From CAVRUD01 sp963849635 (GTDB lineage: Bacteria > Chloroflexota > Chloroflexia > Thermomicrobiales > UBA6265), in NCBI GenBank assembly GCA_963849635.1, contig CAWKIA010000002.1:1-64000 (forward strand): a stretch of 64,000 nt of DNA, given 5' to 3'. A program made the translations under genes and the position numbers. Below, one piece after another: positions 9,608 through 17,266 of the stretch; position 1 is the first letter of the stretch; every line of letters starts with the position of its first letter. The notes below the pieces were generated by a model. That model did not search any database. It was not told the DNA's origin and was given only the letters and a program-made list of their open reading frames with translations.

Positions 9608-10156
9608 TCAGGCGAAGAGGGCGTCGAGGTCGATCGTGACGCCGGGGAGAGCAGCAGGCTCGATGGTGCCGCCGGTCTGGACGAAGGTCTCGTAGGAGCC
9701 ATCGTTCTGGAGACGCCAGACGGTGAGCGTGCGATCGAAGGGGTGGAGGCGCCAGATTTCCAGGTCGCCGCGCCGCTGATACTCGGGGAGCTTTGAATCG
9801 ATATCGTACTCCCCGGTCGAGGGAGGCCAGATCTCGACGACGAGTGGGACCGGTCGATCGTAGACTTCAAGGGCGTGTGGCAGGTCACGGAAGTGAGCCG
9901 AATATTCGACGGGGAAGACGATCAGGTCCGGTATGTAGTAGGTCTCGTCCTGGCGGCGAAGGCGGCCGGAGTTGATTCGAACCTCAAATCTCTCCGGGTC
10001 GACTTTCGTCATGAGCTGTCTTCCCAGCTCCATCATGCCGCGATTGTGCCCGAACGACATGGACGGTTTCTCCCGCAATCGTCCGCAGTGAAGTTCCCAC
10101 TGGCCCTCGGGATCTTCCAGGGCGATGGCCTGGTAGGTGCGCGCGGTGACCGGCAT
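9608..10156 (-). CDS. Uma2 family endonuclease-fold protein (DUF820), copy 2
   Basis: The same length (182 residues) and family as the copy at 8927. The core residues are conserved (YYIPDLIVF, VVEIWPPST, SKLPEYQRRG). The last third is almost identical between the two copies at the protein level and largely so at the DNA level, while the first half differs much more (for example SFGHNRGMMELG versus TWDHNDDIVELA). That gradient suggests gene conversion at the 3' end or diversifying change at the 5' end. Both copies have the same GGGAGGAC ribosome-binding context, so the 5' flanks were duplicated too. Confidence 0.9.
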   Translation of the reverse strand: MPVTARTYQAIALEDPEGQWELHCGRLREKPSMSFGHNRGMMELGRQLMTKVDPERFEVRINSGRLRRQDETYYIPDLIVFPVEYSAHFRDLPHALEVYDRPVPLVVEIWPPSTGEYDIDSKLPEYQRRGDLEIWRLHPFDRTLTVWRLQNDGSYETFVQTGGTIEPAALPGVTIDLDALFA

Positions 10157-10203
10157 GATGTCCTCCCGTTGTCACGTCGGTCTCATTGTAGTAGTCCGGG
10201 AAG

Positions 10204-10252
10204 GGCATGCAACAGGCGGCGCTGCATGATGCAGCGCCGCCTGTTGCATGCC
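10204..10252. repeat. 49-bp perfect palindrome between Uma2 and the MFS exporter
   Basis: Two 24-base arms (10204-10227 and 10229-10252) pair without mismatch around a single central base, starting GGCATGCAACAGGCGGCGCT. It lies between the MFS stop (10287) and the Uma2 start (10156), both on the minus strand. It could form a terminator stem or a cruciform, but neither side has a T-run. Confidence 0.85.
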
Positions 10253-10286
10253 GGTAAAAGCTGGCAAACGGGTGTGAGGGTATAGG

Positions 10287-11786
10287 TCAGTCGGCGGCCT
10301 CGTCGTAAACGGTGGCGGGTACGGGCTCAGGGAAGGGGATCGGTGCCGTCGCCGGGGCGGTTCGCCGGACCAGGCCGGCGGCGGTCGCGCCGACACCCAG
10401 GATTGCCACGATCAGGGGGACGACGAGGGCGGCCTGATAGCCTTCCAGGAGGTCATTCGGCGTGCCCGAAGTCCCGATGTTGGCGTTGTTGACCGCGGTG
10501 ACGATCGCCAGGACCAGAGCGCCGCCAAACTGGAACGAAGTGTTGACCAGACCTCCGGCGAGTCCCTGCTCCTCGGGGGCGATGCCGTTGGTGGCGGCCA
10601 TGGTCAGCGGGCCGTAGGCCAGGCCGAACCCGATCCCGCCGAAGATGAAGGCCGGCAGGAGCAAGAGCAGATAGGAGCTATCGGCGTCGATCCCCAGCAG
10701 CAGGGCGTAGGTCACGACCGTGGACGAGAGACCGGCCAGGATCAGGCGGGAGACGCCGTACTTCGTCACCAGTGGCACCACCCGCGGCGCCAGCAGGGCG
10801 ACGATCAGGCCGGCTGGGAAGATCGCCAGACCCGTCTCCAGGGCGGACCAGCCGCGCAGCTCCTGCATGTACATCGTCAGGATGAACTGGGCCCCGAACC
10901 AGGCGCCGATCAGGGACATCGCGCCCAGGTTGGCCCGCACCAGCGCGCCGGAGCGGAGAATGCCGAGGCGGACAAGCGGGTTTTGTTGGCGCTGCTCGAT
11001 CACGACGAAGAGGGTCAGGATCGCGACCGAACCGATGAGCGAGCCGATCGTGCGGGCCGAGCCCCACCCGGCGTTCGGCGCTTCAACCAGGGTGTAGACC
11101 AGGAAGAGCATCCCGGCGGTGATGCTGACGGCCCCGGCGAAGTCGAACGAGCCGCGCGGTCCTGTTGTCCGCCCGGAATCCGGCACGAGGCGGATGGCGG
11201 CGAGCAGGGTGACGAGCGCAATGGGAACCGGCAGGAAGCAGACCAGACGCCAGCTGAATTCGGTCAGGATGCCACCTAAGACGAGACCAAGCGAGAACCC
11301 GGCGGCCCCGGTGGCGGAATAGATCGAGAGCGCCTTGTTACGGGCCGGACCTTCCGGAAAGCTCGTCGTGATGATCGACAGACCGGCCGGAGTGGTAAAG
11401 GCGGCGCTGATGCCCTTGAGGAAGCGGGTGGCAATCAGGAGGTTGCCGTCGTTGGTCAGGCCGCCGAGGCCGGAAGCGAAAAGGAAGACGCCGAGGGAGA
11501 CGAGGAAGACGCGGCGGCGACCGAGGAGGTCGGCCGCCCGGCCGCCGAGCAGCAGGAAGCCGCCATAGCCGAGGACATAGCCGCTGACGACCCATTGCAG
11601 GGACGAGGTCGACATGCCCAGATCGGAGCGGATAGAAGGGAGGGCGACGCCCATCATCGAGACGTCGAGGGCATCGAGGAAGAGGGCGCTGCAGAGGACG
11701 AGCAACGTCCCCCAGGCGCGGCGGGAGAGGGTCCCAGCCAGTCCTGCGCCACCGGCGTCGAATGCGGAGGGAGGGGGAGTAGACAC
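10287..11786 (-). CDS. MFS drug-efflux transporter, DHA2 (14-helix, EmrB/QacA) family
   Basis: A 499-residue integral membrane exporter expected to expel drugs or other toxic compounds by proton antiport. About 14 hydrophobic segments are visible. The N-terminal half carries the DHA2 features LFLDALDVSMMGVALPSI (motif D1-like) and GYVLGYGGFLLLGGRAADLLGRR (motif A), and GAAGFSLGLVLGGILTEFSWR matches the motif C antiporter region. The start is a GTG at 11786 with AAAGGAG upstream. Three copies of a TetR-type palindrome flank its promoter and the divergent TetR gene at 12004, so it is very probably repressed by that protein and induced by one of its own substrates. Confidence 0.93.
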   Translation of the reverse strand: MSTPPPSAFDAGGAGLAGTLSRRAWGTLLVLCSALFLDALDVSMMGVALPSIRSDLGMSTSSLQWVVSGYVLGYGGFLLLGGRAADLLGRRRVFLVSLGVFLFASGLGGLTNDGNLLIATRFLKGISAAFTTPAGLSIITTSFPEGPARNKALSIYSATGAAGFSLGLVLGGILTEFSWRLVCFLPVPIALVTLLAAIRLVPDSGRTTGPRGSFDFAGAVSITAGMLFLVYTLVEAPNAGWGSARTIGSLIGSVAILTLFVVIEQRQQNPLVRLGILRSGALVRANLGAMSLIGAWFGAQFILTMYMQELRGWSALETGLAIFPAGLIVALLAPRVVPLVTKYGVSRLILAGLSSTVVTYALLLGIDADSSYLLLLLPAFIFGGIGFGLAYGPLTMAATNGIAPEEQGLAGGLVNTSFQFGGALVLAIVTAVNNANIGTSGTPNDLLEGYQAALVVPLIVAILGVGATAAGLVRRTAPATAPIPFPEPVPATVYDEAAD

Positions 11787-11820
11787 GAACCGCTCCTTTG
11801 GGTAGACTTCCTGGCATATC

Positions 11821-11834
11821 GGACCGTTCGGTCC
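11821..11834. promoter_or_regulatory. TetR operator copy 1 (GGACCGTTCGGTCC)
   Basis: The 14-base sequence matches the two perfect palindromes beside it except at the central pair. It lies downstream of the predicted start point of the MFS promoter, in the 5' untranslated region, so bound repressor would block elongation. Confidence 0.75.
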
Positions 11835-11835
11835 C

Positions 11836-11849
11836 GGACCGATCGGTCC
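11836..11849. promoter_or_regulatory. TetR operator copy 2 (GGACCGATCGGTCC)
   Basis: A perfect 14-base palindrome separated from copy 1 by one base. It overlaps the expected transcription start of the MFS gene, just downstream of the -10 box at 11852-11857. Confidence 0.85.
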
Positions 11850-11851
11850 GC

Positions 11852-11880
11852 ATCATAGGGGTCGAGTCGGTCTCTGTCAA
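11852..11880 (-). promoter_or_regulatory. Sigma-70-type promoter of the MFS exporter
   Basis: Read on the minus strand, TTGACA (11880-11875) is followed by a 17-base spacer and TATGAT (11857-11852), one base from a perfect consensus. It is flanked on both sides by the operator palindromes, so a bound TetR dimer would occlude it. Confidence 0.8.
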
Positions 11881-11887
11881 GCGTTTC

Positions 11888-11901
11888 GGACCGATCGGTC
11901 C
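11888..11901. promoter_or_regulatory. TetR operator copy 3 (GGACCGATCGGTCC)
   Basis: A perfect palindrome identical to copy 2, located upstream of the MFS -35 box. On the plus strand it ends two bases before TATAAC (11903-11908), a possible -10 box for the TetR gene, so this copy probably mediates autorepression. Confidence 0.82.
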
Positions 11902-11910
11902 ATATAACGT

Positions 11911-11990
11911 CGTGAGGCATCAGGCGTTAGGCGCCAGGCGTCAGGAATGGAAAAACTCGAACTGACGCCTGATGCCTCACGCCTGACGCC
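11911..11990. repeat. Heptad repeat array with inverted arms in the tetR leader
   Basis: Heptamers of the CAGGCGT/TAGGCGC type run from 11921, and the complementary array lies at 11965-11990. GTGAGGCATCAGGCGT (11912-11927) pairs perfectly with ACGCCTGATGCCTCAC (11965-11980). The structure sits in the 5' untranslated region of the TetR gene and would fold into a stable hairpin in its mRNA. Confidence 0.75.
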
Positions 11991-12003
11991 TTCGGAGATA
12001 CCC

Positions 12004-12588
12004 ATGCCGCGCAAACCGGCGCCCGGCACCCGCGACCGGATCCTCGATACCGCCGCCCGCCTCTTCTACGATCACGGCATCCACGCTGTTGGGCAGCAGC
12101 AGGTCGTCGAGGAGTGCGGCTGCGGCAAAAATCTGCTCTACCGCGAGTTCCCCTCGAAGGACGAGCTCGTCGTGGCTTACCTGGAGCGCAAGCGGGAGGA
12201 ATGGGCGGCGAACTTCGAAGCGACGATCCAGCCCTTCTCCGGAGATCCAGCCGCGCAACTCGTGGCGCTTGTCCAGGACGCCGCCGATCGAGTTGCGGAA
12301 CCCAACTACCGGGGCTGCCCCTTCCAAAATGTCCATGCGGAGTTCCCAGACCCCGCCCATCCCGCCAACCGGATCTCGGTCGAGCACCGGGCCGAGATCC
12401 TGAGCGCGCTCCGGAACCTGGCCGAGCAGGCCGGCGCCGCCGATCCCCATACCCTCGCCGACCGCGTGCTCCTCATCATCGACGGCGTCTATGCCAATGG
12501 CGCCCTGCTGGGCAGCCGGGGGGCGTCGGCCGTTGCCGTCGATTTCGCCAGAGAGGTCGTGCGGGCGGCGACGGCCCCGGGCGCATAG
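12004..12588 (+). CDS. TetR/AcrR family transcriptional repressor
   Basis: A 194-residue TetR-family regulator with an N-terminal three-helix DNA-binding domain (RDRILDTAARLFYDHGIHAV, then VVEECGCGKNLLYREFPSKDELV) and a helical C-terminal ligand domain. I chose the ATG at 12004 because GGAG lies 6 bases upstream (11994-11997); an upstream ATG at 11947 would translate the heptad repeat hairpin. It is divergent from the MFS exporter, and three copies of GGACCGATCGGTCC or a near match lie between the two genes, so it most likely represses both. The ligand is probably a substrate of the exporter. A terminator hairpin follows at 12628. Confidence 0.93.
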   Translation: MPRKPAPGTRDRILDTAARLFYDHGIHAVGQQQVVEECGCGKNLLYREFPSKDELVVAYLERKREEWAANFEATIQPFSGDPAAQLVALVQDAADRVAEPNYRGCPFQNVHAEFPDPAHPANRISVEHRAEILSALRNLAEQAGAADPHTLADRVLLIIDGVYANGALLGSRGASAVAVDFAREVVRAATAPGA

Positions 12589-12627
12589 CGCATTCACCTT
12601 CCTCATACAAAGAGCATCTCAAATGTT

Positions 12628-12656
12628 CAGACCCCGCCGAATGCAGGCGGGGTCTG
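12628..12656 (+). terminator. Terminator hairpin after tetR
   Basis: CAGACCCCGCC (12628-12638) pairs perfectly with GGCGGGGTCTG (12646-12656) across a 7-base loop, 39 bases after the TetR stop. The T-rich tract downstream is weak (GTTGTCTTT). Confidence 0.65.
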
Positions 12657-12696
12657 CTACGGTTGTCTTTACGCGAAATGGATCGGAGGGCGAGAA

Positions 12697-13248
12697 ATGT
12701 CTGATCGTGGGACGAACGATCGAGCGGTATCCCGGCGTAGGCTGGTCGGAAGGGCCGGCGGTGGAGGCGCCGTTGCCGCGCTCGTTGCGTTTGGCGCCGG
12801 GCACGCAGCGCGGCCGGCTGCCGCCCAGGACGAGGCCATCGGGGATGCCTGGGCGGCGGCGTGGTCGTCCGGAGACGTCGACCAGGTAGCAGCGGTCTTC
12901 GCCCCGGACGGAATCTACGAAGACGTGCCAAGCGAGACGATCTCTGAGGGTTCCGCCGAAGTTATGGCCTGGGCGCAGGGCTATTTCGACGCCTTCACCG
13001 AGGTCGCCCAATCGGTCGTGTCGTGGAACACGATCCCCGGCGGGGCCGTCGCGGAATGGCTGGTCGAAGGAACGCACCGCGAGACTGGCAATGTTGTCTC
13101 GTTCCGCGGCGTCTCGATCTTTGCCCTGGCGGACGGCAAGATCCAGCGCGAGACCGCCTACTACGACAACAGCACCTTTGTCACCCAAACCGGCGGAACG
13201 TGCGGAGAGCCAACAGTTGGGACTCCTACCGCTACACCGCTGGCGTAA
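12697..13248 (+). CDS. Exported NTF2-like (SnoaL-type) protein
   Basis: A 183-residue protein with a Tat-like signal (VSRRRLVGRAGGGGAVAALVAFGAG, residues 11-35, in two steps; likely cleavage after AAAQ) and an NTF2-like fold of the SnoaL type. The fold is shown by AIGDAWAAAWSSGDVDQVAA, VFAPDGIYEDVPS, the cone-lining region and GKIQRETAYYDNSTF. Such domains are small-molecule-binding or isomerase scaffolds; no catalytic residue set is recognisable. The ATG has GGAGGG 10 bases upstream. The stop lies inside the 3' end of the convergent hepT gene: 17 bases are shared. Confidence 0.8.
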   Translation: MSDRGTNDRAVSRRRLVGRAGGGGAVAALVAFGAGHAARPAAAQDEAIGDAWAAAWSSGDVDQVAAVFAPDGIYEDVPSETISEGSAEVMAWAQGYFDAFTEVAQSVVSWNTIPGGAVAEWLVEGTHRETGNVVSFRGVSIFALADGKIQRETAYYDNSTFVTQTGGTCGEPTVGTPTATPLA

Positions 13249-13633
13249 CGCTGCCTTGGCGGGTGCTTTGGGTAGCGCCTCGATACTTGGCGTCCGGATC
13301 CCTGGGAGGCAGCTGTGGCTCGATTACCGCGAGAAGATGCGGAATATCCTCGATGGCTGCGTCCCATACCCGGCTCAGGTCGATTCGGTCATAGCTATGG
13401 ATCAGGAAATCGCGCATTCCGGCGATCTCACGCCACGGTACGCCGGGATGCTGATCTCGGAACGACGGCGAGAGCCGCTTGACCGCTTCTCCTAGGATCT
13501 CGAACAGCCGCGTCACCGCAAGCTGAGTACGGATGTCAGCCAGGAATCGGTCTCGGTCGTAACCGTCGAGGAGTTCCAGCATCAGCCGAGCGTGCTGGAC
13601 GACGTCGAGCAGCGTCGCGTCATCCCGGGACAT
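13232..13633 (-). CDS. hepT: HepT-like toxin (HEPN, DUF86)
   Basis: A 133-residue HEPN-domain protein. The catalytic motif of HepT RNases, R-x4-H-x-Y, is present as R74-DFLI-H79-S-Y81. In characterised pairs HepT cleaves RNA and is silenced by its nucleotidyltransferase partner MntA, which adds AMP to the tyrosine of that motif. The partner gene lies immediately upstream and overlaps by 14 bases (13620-13633), the classic layout. The C-terminal tail (after about residue 105) is longer and less conserved than usual and overlaps the convergent NTF2-like gene. The assignment is firm; whether it acts in phage defence or plasmid-style addiction is not shown by sequence. Confidence 0.9.
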   Translation of the reverse strand: MSRDDATLLDVVQHARLMLELLDGYDRDRFLADIRTQLAVTRLFEILGEAVKRLSPSFRDQHPGVPWREIAGMRDFLIHSYDRIDLSRVWDAAIEDIPHLLAVIEPQLPPRDPDAKYRGATQSTRQGSVTPAV

Positions 13634-13991
13634 TGACGGGCTGGGCGGTGCCGAGGATCTCCCGACGACGGATCCAGTTCGGGCTGGATTCGATCGTCGA
13701 TCGCTCGATCAGGTCGACTGGGCGACTTAGGACGCCTGAAAAGTCGTTCCGGATGGCGACGAGGTCGAGAAGGGTCCACGGGGCATCAGGGGCGAAGGTA
13801 ACGAGCAGGTCGACATCGCTCTCCGGGCCGAAGTCATCGCGGAGGACCGACCCGAACACGGCGAGATCAACGATCTGCCAACGGCGGCAGAGCGATTCGA
13901 TGTCGTGCCCTGAGACGTCGAGCGTACCGATCTTCACCGCCGGGCATCCTACTTGCGTCGGCCAGGTCGGGGCAGAGAGGACTCCCTCCAT
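13620..13991 (-). CDS. mntA: MntA-like antitoxin, minimal nucleotidyltransferase
   Basis: A 123-residue minimal nucleotidyltransferase. The active-site motif GS-x10-DxD reads FGSVLRDDFGPESDVDLLV, with the catalytic aspartates at residues 59 and 61 and a third likely in the PVDLIE strand. In the HepT/MntA system this enzyme AMPylates the toxin. It overlaps hepT by 14 bases, so the two are co-translated. The ATG at 13991 gives an N-terminal extension before the conserved core; an internal GTG near 13934 (VKIGTLDVSG) is an alternative start. The gene begins 15 bases after the stop of the amidohydrolase at 14007, so it may be transcribed with it. Confidence 0.9.
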   Translation of the reverse strand: MEGVLSAPTWPTQVGCPAVKIGTLDVSGHDIESLCRRWQIVDLAVFGSVLRDDFGPESDVDLLVTFAPDAPWTLLDLVAIRNDFSGVLSRPVDLIERSTIESSPNWIRRREILGTAQPVNVPG

Positions 13992-14006
13992 CCCACTCTA
14001 TCACGG

Positions 14007-15446
14007 TCACGCATCCGACTCCCCATACCCATACGGCAGGAACCGCCCAGACCCAGGCGCCGCCGGGATGCGGTCGTCGCCAGCGAGGGTGTCGTCGTAG
14101 ATGGTGGCGCCGCGGCGGAGGGTGCGGATCACCCGGCCGGTGATGGTCTTGCCTTCGAACGGGGTCCACTTCTGCCGGTGGAGCATCTCTTCGCCGCGGG
14201 CGACCCAGGCCCGTTCGGGGTCGAGCAGGATCACGTCGGCGTCGGAGCCGACGGTGAGCGTGCCCTTGCGCGGGTAGAGGCCGAAGATGCGGGCCGGGTT
14301 GGTCGCGATCTGGCGCACGAACTGGCTCGGGTCCATGCCGCGCTGGTTGACCGCCCCGTCGAAGAAGGACGGTAGCAACGTCTGGATGCCGGCCAGGCCG
14401 TTCGGGGCTTCGAAAATGTCGTGCTCGCCGGCCTCCTTGCTCTCGATCGTGAAGCCGCAGTGGTCGGAGCAGACCAGATCGACCGTCTCGCTGAGGACAT
14501 ACGGCCAGATCGCGTCGACCTCATCCTGCGGCCGGATGGCCGGGGCGCAGCGGCCAAAACCCTTCAGCCGGGCCAGATCGTCCGTGTTGAGCGCGAGGTA
14601 CTGCGGGCAGGTCTCGGCGGTGACCCGCACGCCCCGGGCGCGGGCGGCGGCGATCAGGCCCAGGGCGTCGGCCGAGGCGACGTGGCAGATGTGGACCCAG
14701 CAGCCGGTGATCTCGGCGAGCAGGAGCACGGTGTTGACCGCCGCCGTCTCGACCAGGGGCGGACGGGACTCGGCGTGGGCCAGGGCATCGGTCCGCCCTT
14801 CCTCGCCCATGCGGCGCAATCCCGCTTCGAGCAGGATGTCGTGCTCGGCGTGGAGGCCGTAGGGCCGCTCCAGGTCGCCGAGGGCGGCCAGGGCGAGCAT
14901 GGCGGTGTGAAGGTCGGCGTCATCGACGGCGGGGAACGAGGGGCTGGAGGAGGCCATGAAGCTCTTGAACCCGGCCGCGCCGAGTTCGGCCATCGCCTTG
15001 AGTTCGGCAGGGTCCTGCCCGGGAATGACCCCGGCCCAGAGGGCGGTGTCGACGATCGCCGTCTGACCGATGCGGTCCCGCTTGGCCCGGAAGAGGGCGG
15101 CGGTCGTGGTTGTCGGGCCGGCCTGGGGCATCTCTACCACCGTGGTGATCCCGCCGGCGGCCGCGCCCGCTCCGCCCGTCGTGAAGCCCTCCTTGGTCTC
15201 GATCTCCGGCTCGCGGAAATGGGTATGAACGTCGATCCCGCCGGGGAGCACCCACAGGCCGGTCGCGTCGATATGGTGCTCCGCCGCGAGGTCGCTCGCG
15301 TCGCTGGTGATCGCGCTGACGCGCTCGCCGTCGATCACCAGATCGGCTCGGAACTGGCCGTAATCGGTTACCACCAGCCCACCGGTGATGATCGTTCGTC
15401 CGGAGTGCGTCTCGTCTGTCTGGTTCCGCGCGGCCGCGTCCGCCAT
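14007..15446 (-). CDS. allB: Allantoinase-like cyclic amidohydrolase
   Basis: A 479-residue metal-dependent amidohydrolase of the dihydroorotase/hydantoinase group. Metal-site residues are all visible: HxH in GGIDVHTHFREP, the carboxylated lysine in AAGFKSFM, histidines in GLHAEHD and WVHICHVAS, and the Asp in VCSDHCG. The C-terminal part (NGLAGIQTLLPSFFDGAV, then KTITGRVIRTLRRGATIYDD) resembles allantoinase more than dihydroorotase; allantoinase opens allantoin to allantoate in purine catabolism. I chose the ATG at 15446 because GAGGAG lies 9 bases upstream; an in-frame extension to 15530 is low-complexity. The other purine-catabolism genes are not adjacent, so the substrate assignment stays moderate. 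The uracil/xanthine-type permease at 55.9 kb is a distant possible link. Confidence 0.82.
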   Translation of the reverse strand: MADAAARNQTDETHSGRTIITGGLVVTDYGQFRADLVIDGERVSAITSDASDLAAEHHIDATGLWVLPGGIDVHTHFREPEIETKEGFTTGGAGAAAGGITTVVEMPQAGPTTTTAALFRAKRDRIGQTAIVDTALWAGVIPGQDPAELKAMAELGAAGFKSFMASSSPSFPAVDDADLHTAMLALAALGDLERPYGLHAEHDILLEAGLRRMGEEGRTDALAHAESRPPLVETAAVNTVLLLAEITGCWVHICHVASADALGLIAAARARGVRVTAETCPQYLALNTDDLARLKGFGRCAPAIRPQDEVDAIWPYVLSETVDLVCSDHCGFTIESKEAGEHDIFEAPNGLAGIQTLLPSFFDGAVNQRGMDPSQFVRQIATNPARIFGLYPRKGTLTVGSDADVILLDPERAWVARGEEMLHRQKWTPFEGKTITGRVIRTLRRGATIYDDTLAGDDRIPAAPGSGRFLPYGYGESDA

Positions 15447-15837
15447 GCCGTCGATCTCCTCATTGGCCACAAGGCGGCCGTCTTCTGCCGAACTGTCCTG
15501 CCCTGCCCCGTTCGTCTGTCGCTGGGTCATCCTAGCCGCCGCGTCCCGGAGCGTCTAGGCATTCGCGGTGTGTCGCGGTGCAGTTAAGCGTCCGCGCGCA
15601 TGAAGGCAGGACGTGCCACAGGGCCTCATAGGTGTTCGATAGGCGTTTCGGCGGACGCGGACGCCAAAAAATGGGTACTGTCGTACAACGGCGACAGGTG
15701 CGTTTCGCCCGGCCATACCGCACAATGGGATAAGCCAGTTCTTCACCGCGATACCCGCCCGAAACCGGGGAGTCGTCGGGTCAGAAGTCAATCATCTTGC
15801 GGCATTGACGCCCAGGCGAAGGCCAGAGGAGGAGCCG
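15447..15837. other. Divergent intergenic region, no gene seen
   Basis: 391 bases separate the amidohydrolase and the divergent cupredoxin gene and must hold both promoters. No reading frame here has a ribosome-binding site or family resemblance, and I found no clear -35/-10 pair or strong inverted repeat. Confidence 0.5.
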
Positions 15838-17080
15838 ATGTACCCATCGCAGCCAGCAGAGCAGCGCGGAGACGAGCGGCCCGGCCGCCGCTCGATTCGA
15901 GCCGCGCTCGTCTCGGTGTTCGCCGCCGCCATTCTCATCGTTGGCCTGGCCGGATCCGTCAGCCTGCGGGCGGCATGGGCCCAGGACGATCCTGAGTTCG
16001 AGGGCATCACCGATCGAGACGTTTGGCTCCGGCGAGCCCTCCGCGGCCCCAGACAGCGCCCTCGTCCTCCGGCGGGTGACGTTCGAGCCGGGCGCCTCCC
16101 TGCCGCCGTACAGCCACCCCGGCGCGGTGACCTTTACCGTGGCGAGCGGTGAGTTGGCCTACACACTCCTCGCCGGTGAGGCATCGGTCCAGCGCGCGCC
16201 GGAGAACGGCGAGGAGGGCGAGGCCGAGGACTTGGAGATCGACGACGAAACCACCCTTGCCACCGGAGACTCGGTCTTCGTCGAGGGCGCGATCGCCACC
16301 GCGACGAACCCGGGCGATGAGCCGGCGATCTTGTGGGTCTCCTCCCTCCTCGATGCCGATGCCCCCTTCCTGGTCGAAGAAGAGATCGAAGAGGAAGAGC
16401 CGGAAGAGGAACCAACCCCGGAGTCGACGCTTGAGGCCGAAGAGGAGCCAGAGCCCGAGGGCGTGCGTGTCTCGCTCGACGAATTCACGATTCGCCTGTC
16501 GTCCACTATCCCCGCTGGGGAGACGACGTTCGTCATCACGAACCGTGGCTCGGTGAGCCACTCCTTCGTGATCGTGGGCGCGGACGCCGAGGCCTCTCTG
16601 GACGCGCCGGTTAGGCCCGGGCAAACCGTCGAATTGACGGTCGATCTGCCCGCCGGGACCTACCAGATCCTCTGTCCGGTCGCCAATCACGACTCGCTCG
16701 GCATGACCCGTGAACTGGTCGTGACCGATAGCGGCGAGGGAGACGGTGGCGACGACGCGGACACTGAAGATGCCGAGGATGCTGACGCCGACGAGGGCGA
16801 AGACGAGGCTGAGGCGGATTCGCCGGTCGATGGCGAGATCCAGATCGCGGGCTTCCAGTTCGGCCCGGCCGAGGCTGAAGTCGCGGTTGGTTCCACCGTC
16901 ACCTGGACCAACTTCGACGGCGCCACCCACACGGCGACGGCGGACGACGGAACGTTCGACTCCGGCGACATCGAGGCCGGGGAGGAGTTCTCGTTCATCT
17001 TCGAGGAGCCAGGAACATTCAGCTACGCCTGTGAGATCCACCCGGACATGGTCGGCACGATCACGGTCACGGAGGGTTAG
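15838..17080 (+). CDS. Exported cupin-cupredoxin-cupredoxin protein (one frameshift)
   Basis: An exported protein with three small beta-barrel domains. After a hydrophobic signal or anchor (ALVSVFAAAILIVGLAGSV) come a cupin domain (VTFEPGASLPPYSHPGAVTF, ending near ILWVSSLL), an acidic Glu/Pro linker, and a cupredoxin with type 1 copper ligands (SHSFVIV and CPVANHDSLGM). An Asp/Glu-rich linker then leads to a second cupredoxin resembling plastocyanin or amicyanin (ATHTATADD and CEIHPDM). Both cupredoxins keep His, Cys, His and Met, so each should bind one copper. ATG at 15838 follows AGAGGAGGAG. The frame breaks at about 16030, where one extra C separates the signal from the cupin; without it the protein is 413 residues. 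Role in copper handling or extracellular electron transfer is inferred. Confidence 0.8.
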
Positions 17081-17091
17081 CCTGACGGGCG

Positions 17092-17185
17092 GTGTTCGGC
17101 GTTCGGCGTTCGGCCTTCGGGTGTACCGGGGAAGGACGGGGCGGCATCGGGACTCCCGGACGTCGAACGCCTGACGCCTAACGCC
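17092..17185. repeat. Heptad repeats in inverted arrangement
   Basis: GGTGTTC-GGCGTTC-GGCGTTC-GGCCTTC at 17092-17119 is a 7-base tandem array. A complementary array (ACGCCTG-ACGCCTA-ACGCCGG) lies at 17167-17187. The two form an imperfect hairpin just after the stop of the cupredoxin gene. Confidence 0.65.
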
Positions 17186-17266
17186 GGGCATGCGGGGTGC
17201 GTGTACCATTCCTCTCGTCGCCAGGGGCTTCGGTCCGAGCGATCAGACAAATGGAGGAAGACACCA

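Noticed and set aside
11947..12003. An upstream ATG extending the TetR protein
   Set aside because: The extension translates the heptad repeat hairpin; the ATG at 12004 has a proper ribosome-binding site and the usual family N-terminus.
16007..17209. A 400-codon minus-strand frame opposite the cupin-cupredoxin gene
   Set aside because: Shadow of the real gene, which has copper ligands and acidic linkers on the plus strand.
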